Positions 43,163 to 50,606 of a stretch of 64,000 nt of DNA are shown piece after piece (within the stretch, counting starts at the first letter, position 1; every line of letters starts with the position of its first letter). Source of the stretch: Bacteroidia bacterium (GTDB taxonomy: Bacteria; Bacteroidota; Bacteroidia; Chitinophagales; Saprospiraceae); NCBI GenBank assembly GCA_030430845.1, contig JAUIKE010000017.1, forward strand, positions 1 to 64,000. The letters run 5' to 3'. A program made the translations under genes and the position numbers. Under the pieces are notes generated by a model, which worked only from the letters and a program-made list of their open reading frames with translations, ran no database searches and was not told where the DNA came from.

Positions 43163-44095
43163 ATGCTCATAAATAAAACAAGCATCGAAGCCGGTCAAAT
43201 AAGTACATTGAAACTACCCATCGGCGGATTGCCCTCCGGTGAATCAGTTTTTATGGAACTGAAAATAGCAAGAGGCTTGGAAGAAGGCCCAAATATTCTG
43301 GTCACGGCCGGTATACACGGTGATGAGATCAATGGGGTAGAAATCCTTCGGCGCTTAATCCTGAATGGGGTGTTAGGTCAATTGAAATGTGGAAGCCTTA
43401 TTCTCATTCCTGTAGTCAATGTATATGGCTTTATCAATCGAACCCGAGAAGTACCTGATGGCAAGGATGTCAACCGCTCTTTTCCCGGCAATATGACCGG
43501 CTCGCTGGCTTCCAGGATTGCCCGAACTTTAACAAAGAAGATCTTACCGGAAGTAGATATGGTATTGGATCTCCATACCGGCGGACAAGGGCACTACAAC
43601 TACCCTCAGGTGAGGTACACCAGAGGAGATGCCGCAGCAGAAATCCTTGGGAAAGTTTTTAATGCGCCTTTATTACTGGCCAAAACAGCCATACGACAAT
43701 CCTTTCGCAGAATTGCTTCTGACAATAAAACTCCTTTGATTATTTACGAGGGAGGGGAAAATCTCCGATTGGATGAGCTATCTATCCAGGAAGGAATGGA
43801 CGGTATTTTGCGACTTTTAGCCTATCACAATATGATTGAGGATCCTGGATTAGAGAAGAATCAGCTTCATCAATTTGAACATACCAGTTGGGTACGTGCT
43901 TCTAAGTCCGGTTTATTTAGACTTTTTCGTCGCTCTGGTCAGGAAGTAAAAAAAGGAGAGATTATCGGCGAGATCGGCACTCCAAAAGGTTTGAAGGTAT
44001 ACAATGTACTGGCTAGTCGAGATGGCATGATCATCGGACATAACAATATGGCGGCGGTGAATCAGGGGGATGCTTTATTTCATATCGCTTTTTGA
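43163..44095 (+). CDS. Succinylglutamate desuccinylase/aspartoacylase-family metallohydrolase
   Basis: From the ATG at 43163 the product has 310 residues. Zinc motifs: NILVTAGIHGDEINGVEIL (HxxE) and MVLDLHTGGQGH (His), with Arg in NRSFPGN. The C-terminal domain (WVRASKSGLFRLFRRSGQ) is the biotinyl-like barrel of this family. It hydrolyses an amide of an amino acid. Its position directly after rimK suggests activity on glutamyl products or a shared metabolite. Confidence 0.85.
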   Translation: MLINKTSIEAGQISTLKLPIGGLPSGESVFMELKIARGLEEGPNILVTAGIHGDEINGVEILRRLILNGVLGQLKCGSLILIPVVNVYGFINRTREVPDGKDVNRSFPGNMTGSLASRIARTLTKKILPEVDMVLDLHTGGQGHYNYPQVRYTRGDAAAEILGKVFNAPLLLAKTAIRQSFRRIASDNKTPLIIYEGGENLRLDELSIQEGMDGILRLLAYHNMIEDPGLEKNQLHQFEHTSWVRASKSGLFRLFRRSGQEVKKGEIIGEIGTPKGLKVYNVLASRDGMIIGHNNMAAVNQGDALFHIAF

Positions 44096-44122
44096 AGTGC
44101 TCATCTAAAAATACATTTTAGC

Positions 44123-44170
44123 CTTTATTAAACATGGTTTTGCGCTTGCGCAAAACCATGTTTAATAAAG
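44123..44170 (+). terminator. 23-bp-arm hairpin after the deacylase gene
   Basis: CTTTATTAAACATGGTTTTG... (44123-44145) pairs perfectly with 44148-44170 across TT. It starts 27 bp after the stop codon. Confidence 0.75.
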
Positions 44171-44173
44171 ACA

Positions 44174-44396
44174 GAAAAAATGTGCCTTTAGGGACATTTT
44201 TTCTAAAAAAAAAGTTCCCCATCGATCCCATGGATCAATGAGGAACGAAATGCTAAGGTTCCCGATTTGCATCTTTATTTTTCCTATTCCAAAAACTTAT
44301 CCGATTTGTTTATTAAGTTGCAAGAAGCATGCCAACTTTTCATTTAAAATAGGAAATCAGTAGCTACAGTCACCAATCTCCTATTTTAAATGAAAA
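44174..44396. repeat. Cluster of further hairpins in a 448-bp gap
   Basis: GAAAAAATGT/ACATTTTTTC (44174-44203), GTTCCCCAT/ATGAGGAAC (about 44213-44246) and an 18-bp-arm repeat TTTTCATTTAAAATAGGA/its complement (44337-44354 and 44379-44396). With the hairpin at 44123-44170 this makes four inverted repeats in 300 bp and no gene. Confidence 0.7.
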
Positions 44397-44543
44397 ATTA
44401 TTCCCCTTTTTTCCAGCTAAATCCAGAATATTTTTAACTTCATTCTTCCTCCAAAAAAGCCGGATGAAAAGATTCTTGTATGAACCCAAAACTGTAGATA
44501 AGGGACACAAATTGATCCCCTTCTGCGGCAAAAGCCTGAATAA

Positions 44544-45095
44544 GTGTCAAAGAATAAAATTACCCAAGTTTTACGGCAGTATCGCAAAATCCACAAGGTC
44601 TTGGGGTTGGTTCTGGTTGCTTTCCTGACCATCAGTGCAGCTACCGGCATCTTTTTAGCTTGGAAAAAAAAGGTGGCGGCAATTCAGCCGCCTACTTTAA
44701 ACGGTCAGGCTGATGAACTTTCTGATTGGCGGCCGATTGCCGAACTGGCTGAAGTAGCAACCATGGCTTTCCATAAAGCTCATCCGAACCACTCCAATAC
44801 CGGCATCGATCGTATGGACCTTCGTCCTTCCAAGGGTATAGTGAAAGTATTATTTGAAAAAGGCTGGTGGGAAGTCCAGGTGGATGGTGCTACCGCAGAA
44901 GTGCTTTCTATAAAAAGGCGTAATTCCGATTGGATCGAACAAATTCACGATGGCTCGATCATCAGCGACGGATTTAAGCTGGTATCTATGAATATTTTGG
45001 GCGTAGGGCTTTTAGTTATGATATTTACCGGCTGGTATCTATGGTACGGACCAAGGAAGTATAGAAGGATAAAACGGAAAAATAGGAATAAATAG
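44544..45095 (+). CDS. PepSY-associated membrane protein
   Basis: The product has 183 residues, from a GTG. Two membrane helices (about 21-39 and 148-166) enclose a PepSY-like periplasmic domain (WEVQVDGATAEVLSIKRR). The motif RKIHKVLGLVLV and HDGSIISD...NILGVGLLVMIFTGWYLWYGPRK is typical of PepSY-TM proteins, which bind iron-siderophore or act in respiration-linked reductase roles. Function here is unknown. Confidence 0.75.
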   Translation: MSKNKITQVLRQYRKIHKVLGLVLVAFLTISAATGIFLAWKKKVAAIQPPTLNGQADELSDWRPIAELAEVATMAFHKAHPNHSNTGIDRMDLRPSKGIVKVLFEKGWWEVQVDGATAEVLSIKRRNSDWIEQIHDGSIISDGFKLVSMNILGVGLLVMIFTGWYLWYGPRKYRRIKRKNRNK

Positions 45096-45135
45096 AAATG
45101 GACCGACTCAGGTAGATTCGACGCCCCATAGAATT

Positions 45136-45169
45136 TTTTAGGAGGCATCCGTACGGGTACCTCCTAAAA
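45136..45169 (+). terminator. Hairpin after the PepSY gene
   Basis: TTTTAGGAGG (45136-45145) pairs with CCTCCTAAAA (45160-45169), with a CCGTACGG palindrome in the loop. Confidence 0.6.
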
Positions 45170-45179
45170 GAATATTATT

Positions 45180-45217
45180 GGCTGACGAAACCCGCCGGCC
45201 GGCGGGTTTCGTCAGCC
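45180..45217. repeat. Perfect 38-bp palindrome before the DmpA-like gene
   Basis: GGCTGACGAAACCCGCCGG is followed directly by its exact reverse complement, centred on GG|CC. It ends 18 bp before the next start codon. Confidence 0.75.
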
Positions 45218-45235
45218 TCTTCAAAATATACGATC

Positions 45236-46363
45236 ATGATTAAATATTTTCTTTCATTCTTTTTACTCATTGTTTTTACACAAATGTCCTACAGCCAGCA
45301 TCGCCCACGCACCATGGGCATCAAAATTGGTGTCTTGCCCACCGGCGAGCTTAATGCGATTACCGATGTTAAAGGTGTGAAAGTCGGACATGTGACTATT
45401 GTAAAGGGGAAAGACATTCGTACCGGAGTGACCGCTGTTCTTCCACACGACGGCAATATTTTTCAGGATAAAGTGCCGGCCGCCATTTACATCGGCAACG
45501 GCTTTGGCAAGTTGGCAGGCTATAGCCAGGTGGAGGAATTAGGGAATATCGAGACACCAATTATTCTGACTAACACTTTGAATGTACCAATAGCTGCTGA
45601 TGCTGTTATTGACTATATATTGGATCAAAAAGGCAACGAAAATGTTCGCTCCGTTAATCCGGTGATCGGAGAAACCAACGATGGTCGGCTGAATGACATT
45701 CGCGGACGTCATGTTCAGAAAAAAGATGTGATCCAGGCTATCAAAAAAGCCCGGTCAGGAGCTGTCGAAGAAGGCAACACGGGGGCTGGAACGGGCACTA
45801 TTTGCTTCGGCTGGAAAGGAGGGATCGGAACGGCTTCACGTAAACTCCCCAAATCTTCGGGTGGATATACGGTAGGCGTATTGATTCAGTCTAATTTCGG
45901 TGGCGTCCTTCAAGTGGATGGAGTGCCGGTAGGAGAGGAGCTCGACCAATATTATATGAAGGGAAGGCTGAACGATAATCCGGATGGCTCTATCATGGTT
46001 GTAGTGGCAACCGACGCACCTCTGGAAGCTCGTAACCTCAAGCGACTGGCCAAAAGAGCTATGCTGGGTATTGCTAAAGCAGGGGGGATTGCCTCTAATG
46101 GGAGTGGCGATTACATCATCGCTTTTTCTACCAATGAAGAGATCAGAGTACCCTACCGTGCCTCCGAGCCCGTGCTCAACAAGCCGGCATTGCATAATGA
46201 TCATATGTCCCCGCTTTTTATGGCTGTTATCGAAGCGACGGAAGAAGCCATTATTAATTCTCTTTTCGCAGCTGATACGGCTTCTGGGAATGGATATACA
46301 ATTGATGAACTTCCTGTTGAAAAAGTGATTGAGCTAATGAAGAAATATGGTCGTATAAACTAA
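45236..46363 (+). CDS. P1 (DmpA/BapA)-family secreted aminopeptidase
   Basis: The product has 375 residues with a signal peptide (LIVFTQMSYSQ). The family core is visible: NAITDVKGVKVGHVTI, GNTGAGTGTICFGWKGG, and the likely autoprocessing site in NPDGSIMVVVATDAPL, where the Ser after Gly becomes the new N-terminal nucleophile. ASNGSGDYIIAFST completes the site. These enzymes release N-terminal D- or beta-amino acids or act on small peptides. The exact nucleophile is assigned by motif memory, so tentative. Confidence 0.85.
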   Translation: MIKYFLSFFLLIVFTQMSYSQHRPRTMGIKIGVLPTGELNAITDVKGVKVGHVTIVKGKDIRTGVTAVLPHDGNIFQDKVPAAIYIGNGFGKLAGYSQVEELGNIETPIILTNTLNVPIAADAVIDYILDQKGNENVRSVNPVIGETNDGRLNDIRGRHVQKKDVIQAIKKARSGAVEEGNTGAGTGTICFGWKGGIGTASRKLPKSSGGYTVGVLIQSNFGGVLQVDGVPVGEELDQYYMKGRLNDNPDGSIMVVVATDAPLEARNLKRLAKRAMLGIAKAGGIASNGSGDYIIAFSTNEEIRVPYRASEPVLNKPALHNDHMSPLFMAVIEATEEAIINSLFAADTASGNGYTIDELPVEKVIELMKKYGRIN

Positions 46364-46412
46364 ATTGGAAGCAAACTGCGCCTCCCGCGTAGTTTACTTC
46401 AATACAAAAAGT

Positions 46413-46997
46413 ATGAATGGCATTATCATTTTAGCCGCTGGAGAATCTCGCAGAATGGGACAGCCCAAACAACTGCTGGAGATAGATGGAGAGAATCTCC
46501 TTAGTAGGGTCATTCGTTTGGCAAAATCCTCTGACTTTGATACTGTCTCGGTGGTTCTTGGGGCTCATATTGAGCTGATCCTCCCACAGATCGACACGGC
46601 GGATATAGAAGTTTTTCTGAATCCGGACTGGGAGTCCGGCATGTCTTCTACTGTAGCTTGCGGTCTAAAGTATAGCCTGAGAGTTTTTCCTCAATTGGAA
46701 TCTGTTTTGATCTTATTGGTCGATCAGCCTTTTATTACTGTAGAGTTGATCAACCAGTTTTTAGCGGCATATCAGGCAGACCATCCTTTACTTGTAGCGG
46801 CCCGATATGCCGATGTTTATGGCGTTCCGGCCCTGTTTGATAAAGCTTTGTTTCCAAAATTATTAGACCGGAAAGGTCCTGCAGGTGCCCGCAGCCTGAT
46901 TAAATCATATGAACAGGAATTATTTGCCATAGACTTTCCGGAAGGCAAGATTGATCTAGATACGCCGGAGGACTGGGAAGAATTTTCAGTGGAGTAA
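46413..46997 (+). CDS. MobA/MocA-like nucleotidyltransferase
   Basis: From the ATG at 46413 (MNGIIILAAGESRRMGQPKQ) the product has 194 residues. The first 20 residues hold the nucleotide-binding loop, then LVDQPFITVELI (metal Asp) and GPAGARSLI. It belongs to the MobA-like group that includes MocA (CTP:molybdopterin cytidylyltransferase). A TTG at 46365 would add 16 residues before the Rossmann start and is unlikely. No molybdoenzyme gene lies near. Confidence 0.85.
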   Translation: MNGIIILAAGESRRMGQPKQLLEIDGENLLSRVIRLAKSSDFDTVSVVLGAHIELILPQIDTADIEVFLNPDWESGMSSTVACGLKYSLRVFPQLESVLILLVDQPFITVELINQFLAAYQADHPLLVAARYADVYGVPALFDKALFPKLLDRKGPAGARSLIKSYEQELFAIDFPEGKIDLDTPEDWEEFSVE

Positions 46998-47009
46998 AGC
47001 TTATCTTCC

Positions 47010-47060
47010 CCTTCACCGTCCGCTGAAGCTATAGCGAAAGTGGACCGCCCTTCGCCCTTC
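47010..47060 (-). repeat. Dispersed intergenic repeat, segment C
   Basis: GTCCGCTGAAGC...GCGAAAG.GGACCG matches the reverse complement of 49244-49294, including its GTCCGCT/AGCGGAC self-complementary part. Confidence 0.6.
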
Positions 47061-47109
47061 AAATTCCCCTTCATTCATCGATATTTTTCCTCCTTTTATC
47101 AAAAAACTC

Positions 47110-47157
47110 AAAAAACGCAGGAAACTCTGAACCTTATTAAAGTTTCCTACGTTTTTT
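47110..47157. promoter_or_regulatory. Operator-like inverted repeat upstream of the TetR gene
   Basis: AAAAAACGCAGGAAACT (47110-47126) and its complement AGTTTCCTACGTTTTTT (47141-47157) match at 16 of 17 positions. A TACATTTG box at 47163-47170 lies 5 bp on. This is the expected place for autoregulation by the TetR product. Confidence 0.65.
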
Positions 47158-47220
47158 CCACGTACATTTGCAGCAGCATGCAAAACTACTTTTAAGACAA
47201 CGATTCACAGGAAGTAAACT

Positions 47221-47841
47221 ATGGACACCAAATACCAGATTTTAAATAAGGCAGAGAGCCTTTTTATGAGATACGGGATCAAGAGCGTGACGATGGATGA
47301 TCTGGCTCGGGAGATGGGTATTTCCAAAAAAACGCTTTACCAGTATGTATCCAATAAGGCTGACCTGATAGAAAGTATCTTTCAATTAAAAATAGAGGAA
47401 GAACAGAAAATGATGGCCCAGTACAAGGCGGAATCAACAGATGCGATCGATGAGATCCTTAAAATTGCCCGGCATGTGATTAGAGAACTGCGGCAATTTT
47501 CTCCTTCGGTGATGTATGACCTACAAAAATATTATCGGGGAACTTATCGTCAGATGGAGGCGTTTCATACTCGTCACATTATTAGAATGATTCGGGAAAA
47601 CATTGAAAGAGGGATGAAAGAAGGTGTGTACAGATCCAATTTGTCGGCCGATATTTTATCCAAATTATATGTGGCCAAAAGTGCGCTGGTAGCAGATCAA
47701 GAGTTATTCCCTCTGCAACAGTACAACATAGAACAACTCTTCAAGGAGCATATGATCTACCACATTTATGGAGTAGCTTCTCCGAAGGGCTTGAAAATTT
47801 TTGAAAAATATTTAGAAGACAAACAAGGAGAAATAGATTAA
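47221..47841 (+). CDS. TetR/AcrR-family regulator of the efflux operon
   Basis: The product has 206 residues. Residues 1-55 hold the TetR helix-turn-helix (ILNKAESLFMRYGIKSVTMD, LAREMGISKKTLYQYVSNKA), and the rest is a helical ligand-binding domain. It lies 21 bp before the TolC gene and 79 bp after the last base of the RND-promoter-like repeat, so it probably represses tolC-hlyD-rnd until a substrate binds. Confidence 0.92.
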   Translation: MDTKYQILNKAESLFMRYGIKSVTMDDLAREMGISKKTLYQYVSNKADLIESIFQLKIEEEQKMMAQYKAESTDAIDEILKIARHVIRELRQFSPSVMYDLQKYYRGTYRQMEAFHTRHIIRMIRENIERGMKEGVYRSNLSADILSKLYVAKSALVADQELFPLQQYNIEQLFKEHMIYHIYGVASPKGLKIFEKYLEDKQGEID

Positions 47842-47862
47842 CAGGCTAAAAACCAACAACAA

Positions 47863-49221
47863 ATGATTTCACCCATTAAGCCATGGACCCTATCCCTATT
47901 TGGGTTCCTGCTTTTTATGACATCACTGACCGCACAGCAGCAAGAGGTAACCGTCGTGAGCTTACAAGATGCCATTGACTATGCCTGGACTAATAGCTTA
48001 TCGGTTAAAAATGCACAGATTAACATCGCCGATGCGGAGCAGCAAATCATCGAGCGCCGATCGATCGGGCTGCCTCAATTAAGCGGCGAGTTAAACTATC
48101 AGCGGTATTTACAAGTACCCAAACAGCCTCTTCCGGAGGCGTTTGTTGAATTGATCCGGGCCTTAAATCCCAACGGAGAAGTTTCATCCGAAGCTTCTTT
48201 CTTTTTACAGAACAACTTTAACGCTAGTCTGAACCTGGACGCCATGTTATTTGACGGGAGTTATTTTGTCGGCCTGCAGGCAGCCAAAGCTTACCGGAAT
48301 TATGTACAGGTAGACCTGAATGTTCAGCGCCGCACTGTAAAAAACAATGTAGTGAATGCCTATCTGCCCGTTTTACTGGTGAATGAAAACCTTCAATTGC
48401 TCGAAAAAAACATCAGCAATCTGGAGAAGCTTTTATTCGAGACCCAGCAATTGTACGGAGAAGGCTTTGTAGAACAATTGGATGTGGACAGGTTAGAGTT
48501 ATCGCTGGCAAATCTCAAAGTAGAAAGAGATAACCTGCAAAGGCAAAAAGAAATCGCCCTCTCAGGTCTGAAGTTTGCGATGAACTTTCCAGTTAATAAG
48601 GCACTGGAAGTCAATGAAGGAATAACTGATCTGATGAGCAGAGCCTCAGAGGAGGATCTCACCCAGATGGTGAATTATGCTAACCGTCCGGAAGTTGCCT
48701 TGGTAGATCAGGGACTGGAATTGAGCGAACTCAATGTCAAATTAAACAAGGTAGGCTATCTACCATCCCTGCGGGCTTACGGCACCTATCAACAGGGGTA
48801 TCAGGGTAACAACTCGGAAGACGGATTCTGGGCACCCACTACTTTTGTGGGAGTACGTCTGAGTGTTCCAATTTTTGATGGTTTGTATAAAAAAGCCCTG
48901 ATTCAGCGAGCTCGCCTGGACCTGGAAAAGAGCCAGAATCAGCGGGAGGAATTAGTTAATGCCATCGCCTTAGAGGTTGTGAACGCACGAATTACCTATC
49001 TCAATGCACGGGAAAGGCTCGAAAATCAACGCAAGAACCTGGACCTGGCAGAGCGGATTTATAATACAACCCAGGTCAAATACAGGGAAGGAGTCGGCTC
49101 AAGTCTGGAAGTTACTCAGGCCGAACAGAGCCTGTACGATTCGCAAAGCAATTATACACAAGCCATGTATGATGTGCTGGATGCTAAGATGCAGCTCGAT
49201 CAGGCGCTTGGCAAAATGTAG
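47863..49221 (+). CDS. TolC-family outer membrane efflux protein
   Basis: The product has 452 residues with a signal peptide (about 1-24, ending TAQ). Two TolC repeats with long helices are visible (LQDAIDYAWTNSLSVKNAQ near 32; LVDQGLELSELNVKLNK near 285) and the closing YREGVGSSLEVTQAEQSLYDSQ motif. It forms the outer membrane exit duct for the RND pump encoded downstream. Confidence 0.94.
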   Translation: MISPIKPWTLSLFGFLLFMTSLTAQQQEVTVVSLQDAIDYAWTNSLSVKNAQINIADAEQQIIERRSIGLPQLSGELNYQRYLQVPKQPLPEAFVELIRALNPNGEVSSEASFFLQNNFNASLNLDAMLFDGSYFVGLQAAKAYRNYVQVDLNVQRRTVKNNVVNAYLPVLLVNENLQLLEKNISNLEKLLFETQQLYGEGFVEQLDVDRLELSLANLKVERDNLQRQKEIALSGLKFAMNFPVNKALEVNEGITDLMSRASEEDLTQMVNYANRPEVALVDQGLELSELNVKLNKVGYLPSLRAYGTYQQGYQGNNSEDGFWAPTTFVGVRLSVPIFDGLYKKALIQRARLDLEKSQNQREELVNAIALEVVNARITYLNARERLENQRKNLDLAERIYNTTQVKYREGVGSSLEVTQAEQSLYDSQSNYTQAMYDVLDAKMQLDQALGKM

Positions 49222-49243
49222 GGGGATTAGAAATACGAAGGAC

Positions 49244-49353
49244 GAAGGGTGAAGGACGGTCCGCTTTCGCCGAGGCTTCAGCGGACAGGGAAGGTCGAAT
49301 TTGAAGGATGAAGATTACTAAGCCCGAAGTACAATGGAGGGATTGGTAAGCTT
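49244..49353 (+). repeat. Dispersed intergenic repeat, copy B
   Basis: 49244-49294 resembles segment C (47010-47060) and 49311-49353 resembles copy A (29724-29766), each as reverse complement. The element includes the hairpin GTCCGCT (49259) with AGCGGAC (49280-49286). It separates tolC from the adaptor gene. Confidence 0.65.
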
Positions 49354-49427
49354 CACACATTCAAGAATTGTAAGAACCAATGGATTTAAATAAAAAAAAA
49401 TTTAACAACTAATAATTTTCAACTATA

Positions 49428-50606
49428 ATGAAAAACCTCACAAGACTGTTGTTGCTTACCTTTTTATTAGCAGCTTGTAGTGCTCCTCAACCCGAAGAAG
49501 GAATACCCGAAGATCTGGACGGTAAAAAAAGTCTGTTAAAGGAAAAAAGAGCCGAATTACAGCAATTAACTACCGTGATTGATGAATTAGAAAGAGAGAT
49601 CGCCGCGCAGGATCCAAGTATCAGTCGTCAGCAAAAAAGCCTGGTAACAACTACGCAAATAGTAAAAAAAGACTTTGAACACTTTGCTGAGATCCAGGGA
49701 AACGTGGAAGCAGATGACCTCATAAATGTGACCAGTGAAACGCCCGGGATCATCCTGGAGCTTCCCTGGAAAGAGGGAGATTATATCAAAAAAGGCCAAC
49801 TGGTAGCAAGATTAGATCTCGAGCAAATTAAGAAACAAATCGCCGAGATCGATAAATCGCTTGAACTGGCTAATATCGTTTATGAACGTCAGTCCAGGTT
49901 ATGGGAACAAAATATCGGTTCTGAATTACAGTACCTGGAAGCTAAGAATAATAAAGAAAGACTGGAAAAAACCAAGGAAACCCTAGAGTATCAGCTGACT
50001 AAAGCTGAAATTCACTCTCCTGTGTCAGGGGTAGTTGAGGTTGCGGTTCTTAAATCTGGTGAGCTGGCTTCTCCGGGGGCTCCTATAATTCAAATACTGA
50101 ACCCTAACCAACTCAAAGTGGTGGCTGATGTGCCCGAAAATTTGCTCACTTCTGTTAAAAGAGGCGACCAGGTAAGCATCCAGTATCCTGCCCTTAATGA
50201 AGAACAAACCGCCCGGGTCAGCCAGATCGGCCGTACCATTGATCAGGCAAACCGGACTTTTGAAGTAGAAGTGAATGTAGGTAACTATAAAGGACTACTC
50301 AAGCCGAACTTACTGGCTGTCATGCTCATCAATGATTACACCAATGAAGATGCGGTCATTATTCCTCTGGATGTGATTCAACAGGAAGTAGGGGGTAAAA
50401 AGTTTGTCTTCATTTCAGTAGAGGGAGATGAAGGAGAAGTAGCCAAAAAAGTATACGTAACCACCGGAGAAAGCTATCGGGGAAGCATTGTCATCACCAG
50501 CGGCTTGAATGGCGGAGAATCTCTTATTATCGAAGGCGCCAGAGGCCTTGCCAATAACGAAGCTATCGAGGTACAAACTCCTAAAAAAGAATCTATCAAT
50601 GGCTAA
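49428..50606 (+). CDS. HlyD/AcrA-type RND periplasmic adaptor lipoprotein
   Basis: The product has 392 residues with a lipoprotein signal (LLTFLLAACSAPQ). It has a coiled helical hairpin (about 140-190), a lipoyl-type half-motif (VEADDLINVTSETPGIILEL, SPVSGVVEVAVLKSGELASPG) and a beta-barrel and membrane-proximal domain (DEDAVIIPLDVIQQE). A leading coiled coil (about 30-60) is extra. It joins the RND pump to TolC. The stop overlaps the next gene by 8 nt. Confidence 0.93.
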   Translation: MKNLTRLLLLTFLLAACSAPQPEEGIPEDLDGKKSLLKEKRAELQQLTTVIDELEREIAAQDPSISRQQKSLVTTTQIVKKDFEHFAEIQGNVEADDLINVTSETPGIILELPWKEGDYIKKGQLVARLDLEQIKKQIAEIDKSLELANIVYERQSRLWEQNIGSELQYLEAKNNKERLEKTKETLEYQLTKAEIHSPVSGVVEVAVLKSGELASPGAPIIQILNPNQLKVVADVPENLLTSVKRGDQVSIQYPALNEEQTARVSQIGRTIDQANRTFEVEVNVGNYKGLLKPNLLAVMLINDYTNEDAVIIPLDVIQQEVGGKKFVFISVEGDEGEVAKKVYVTTGESYRGSIVITSGLNGGESLIIEGARGLANNEAIEVQTPKKESING

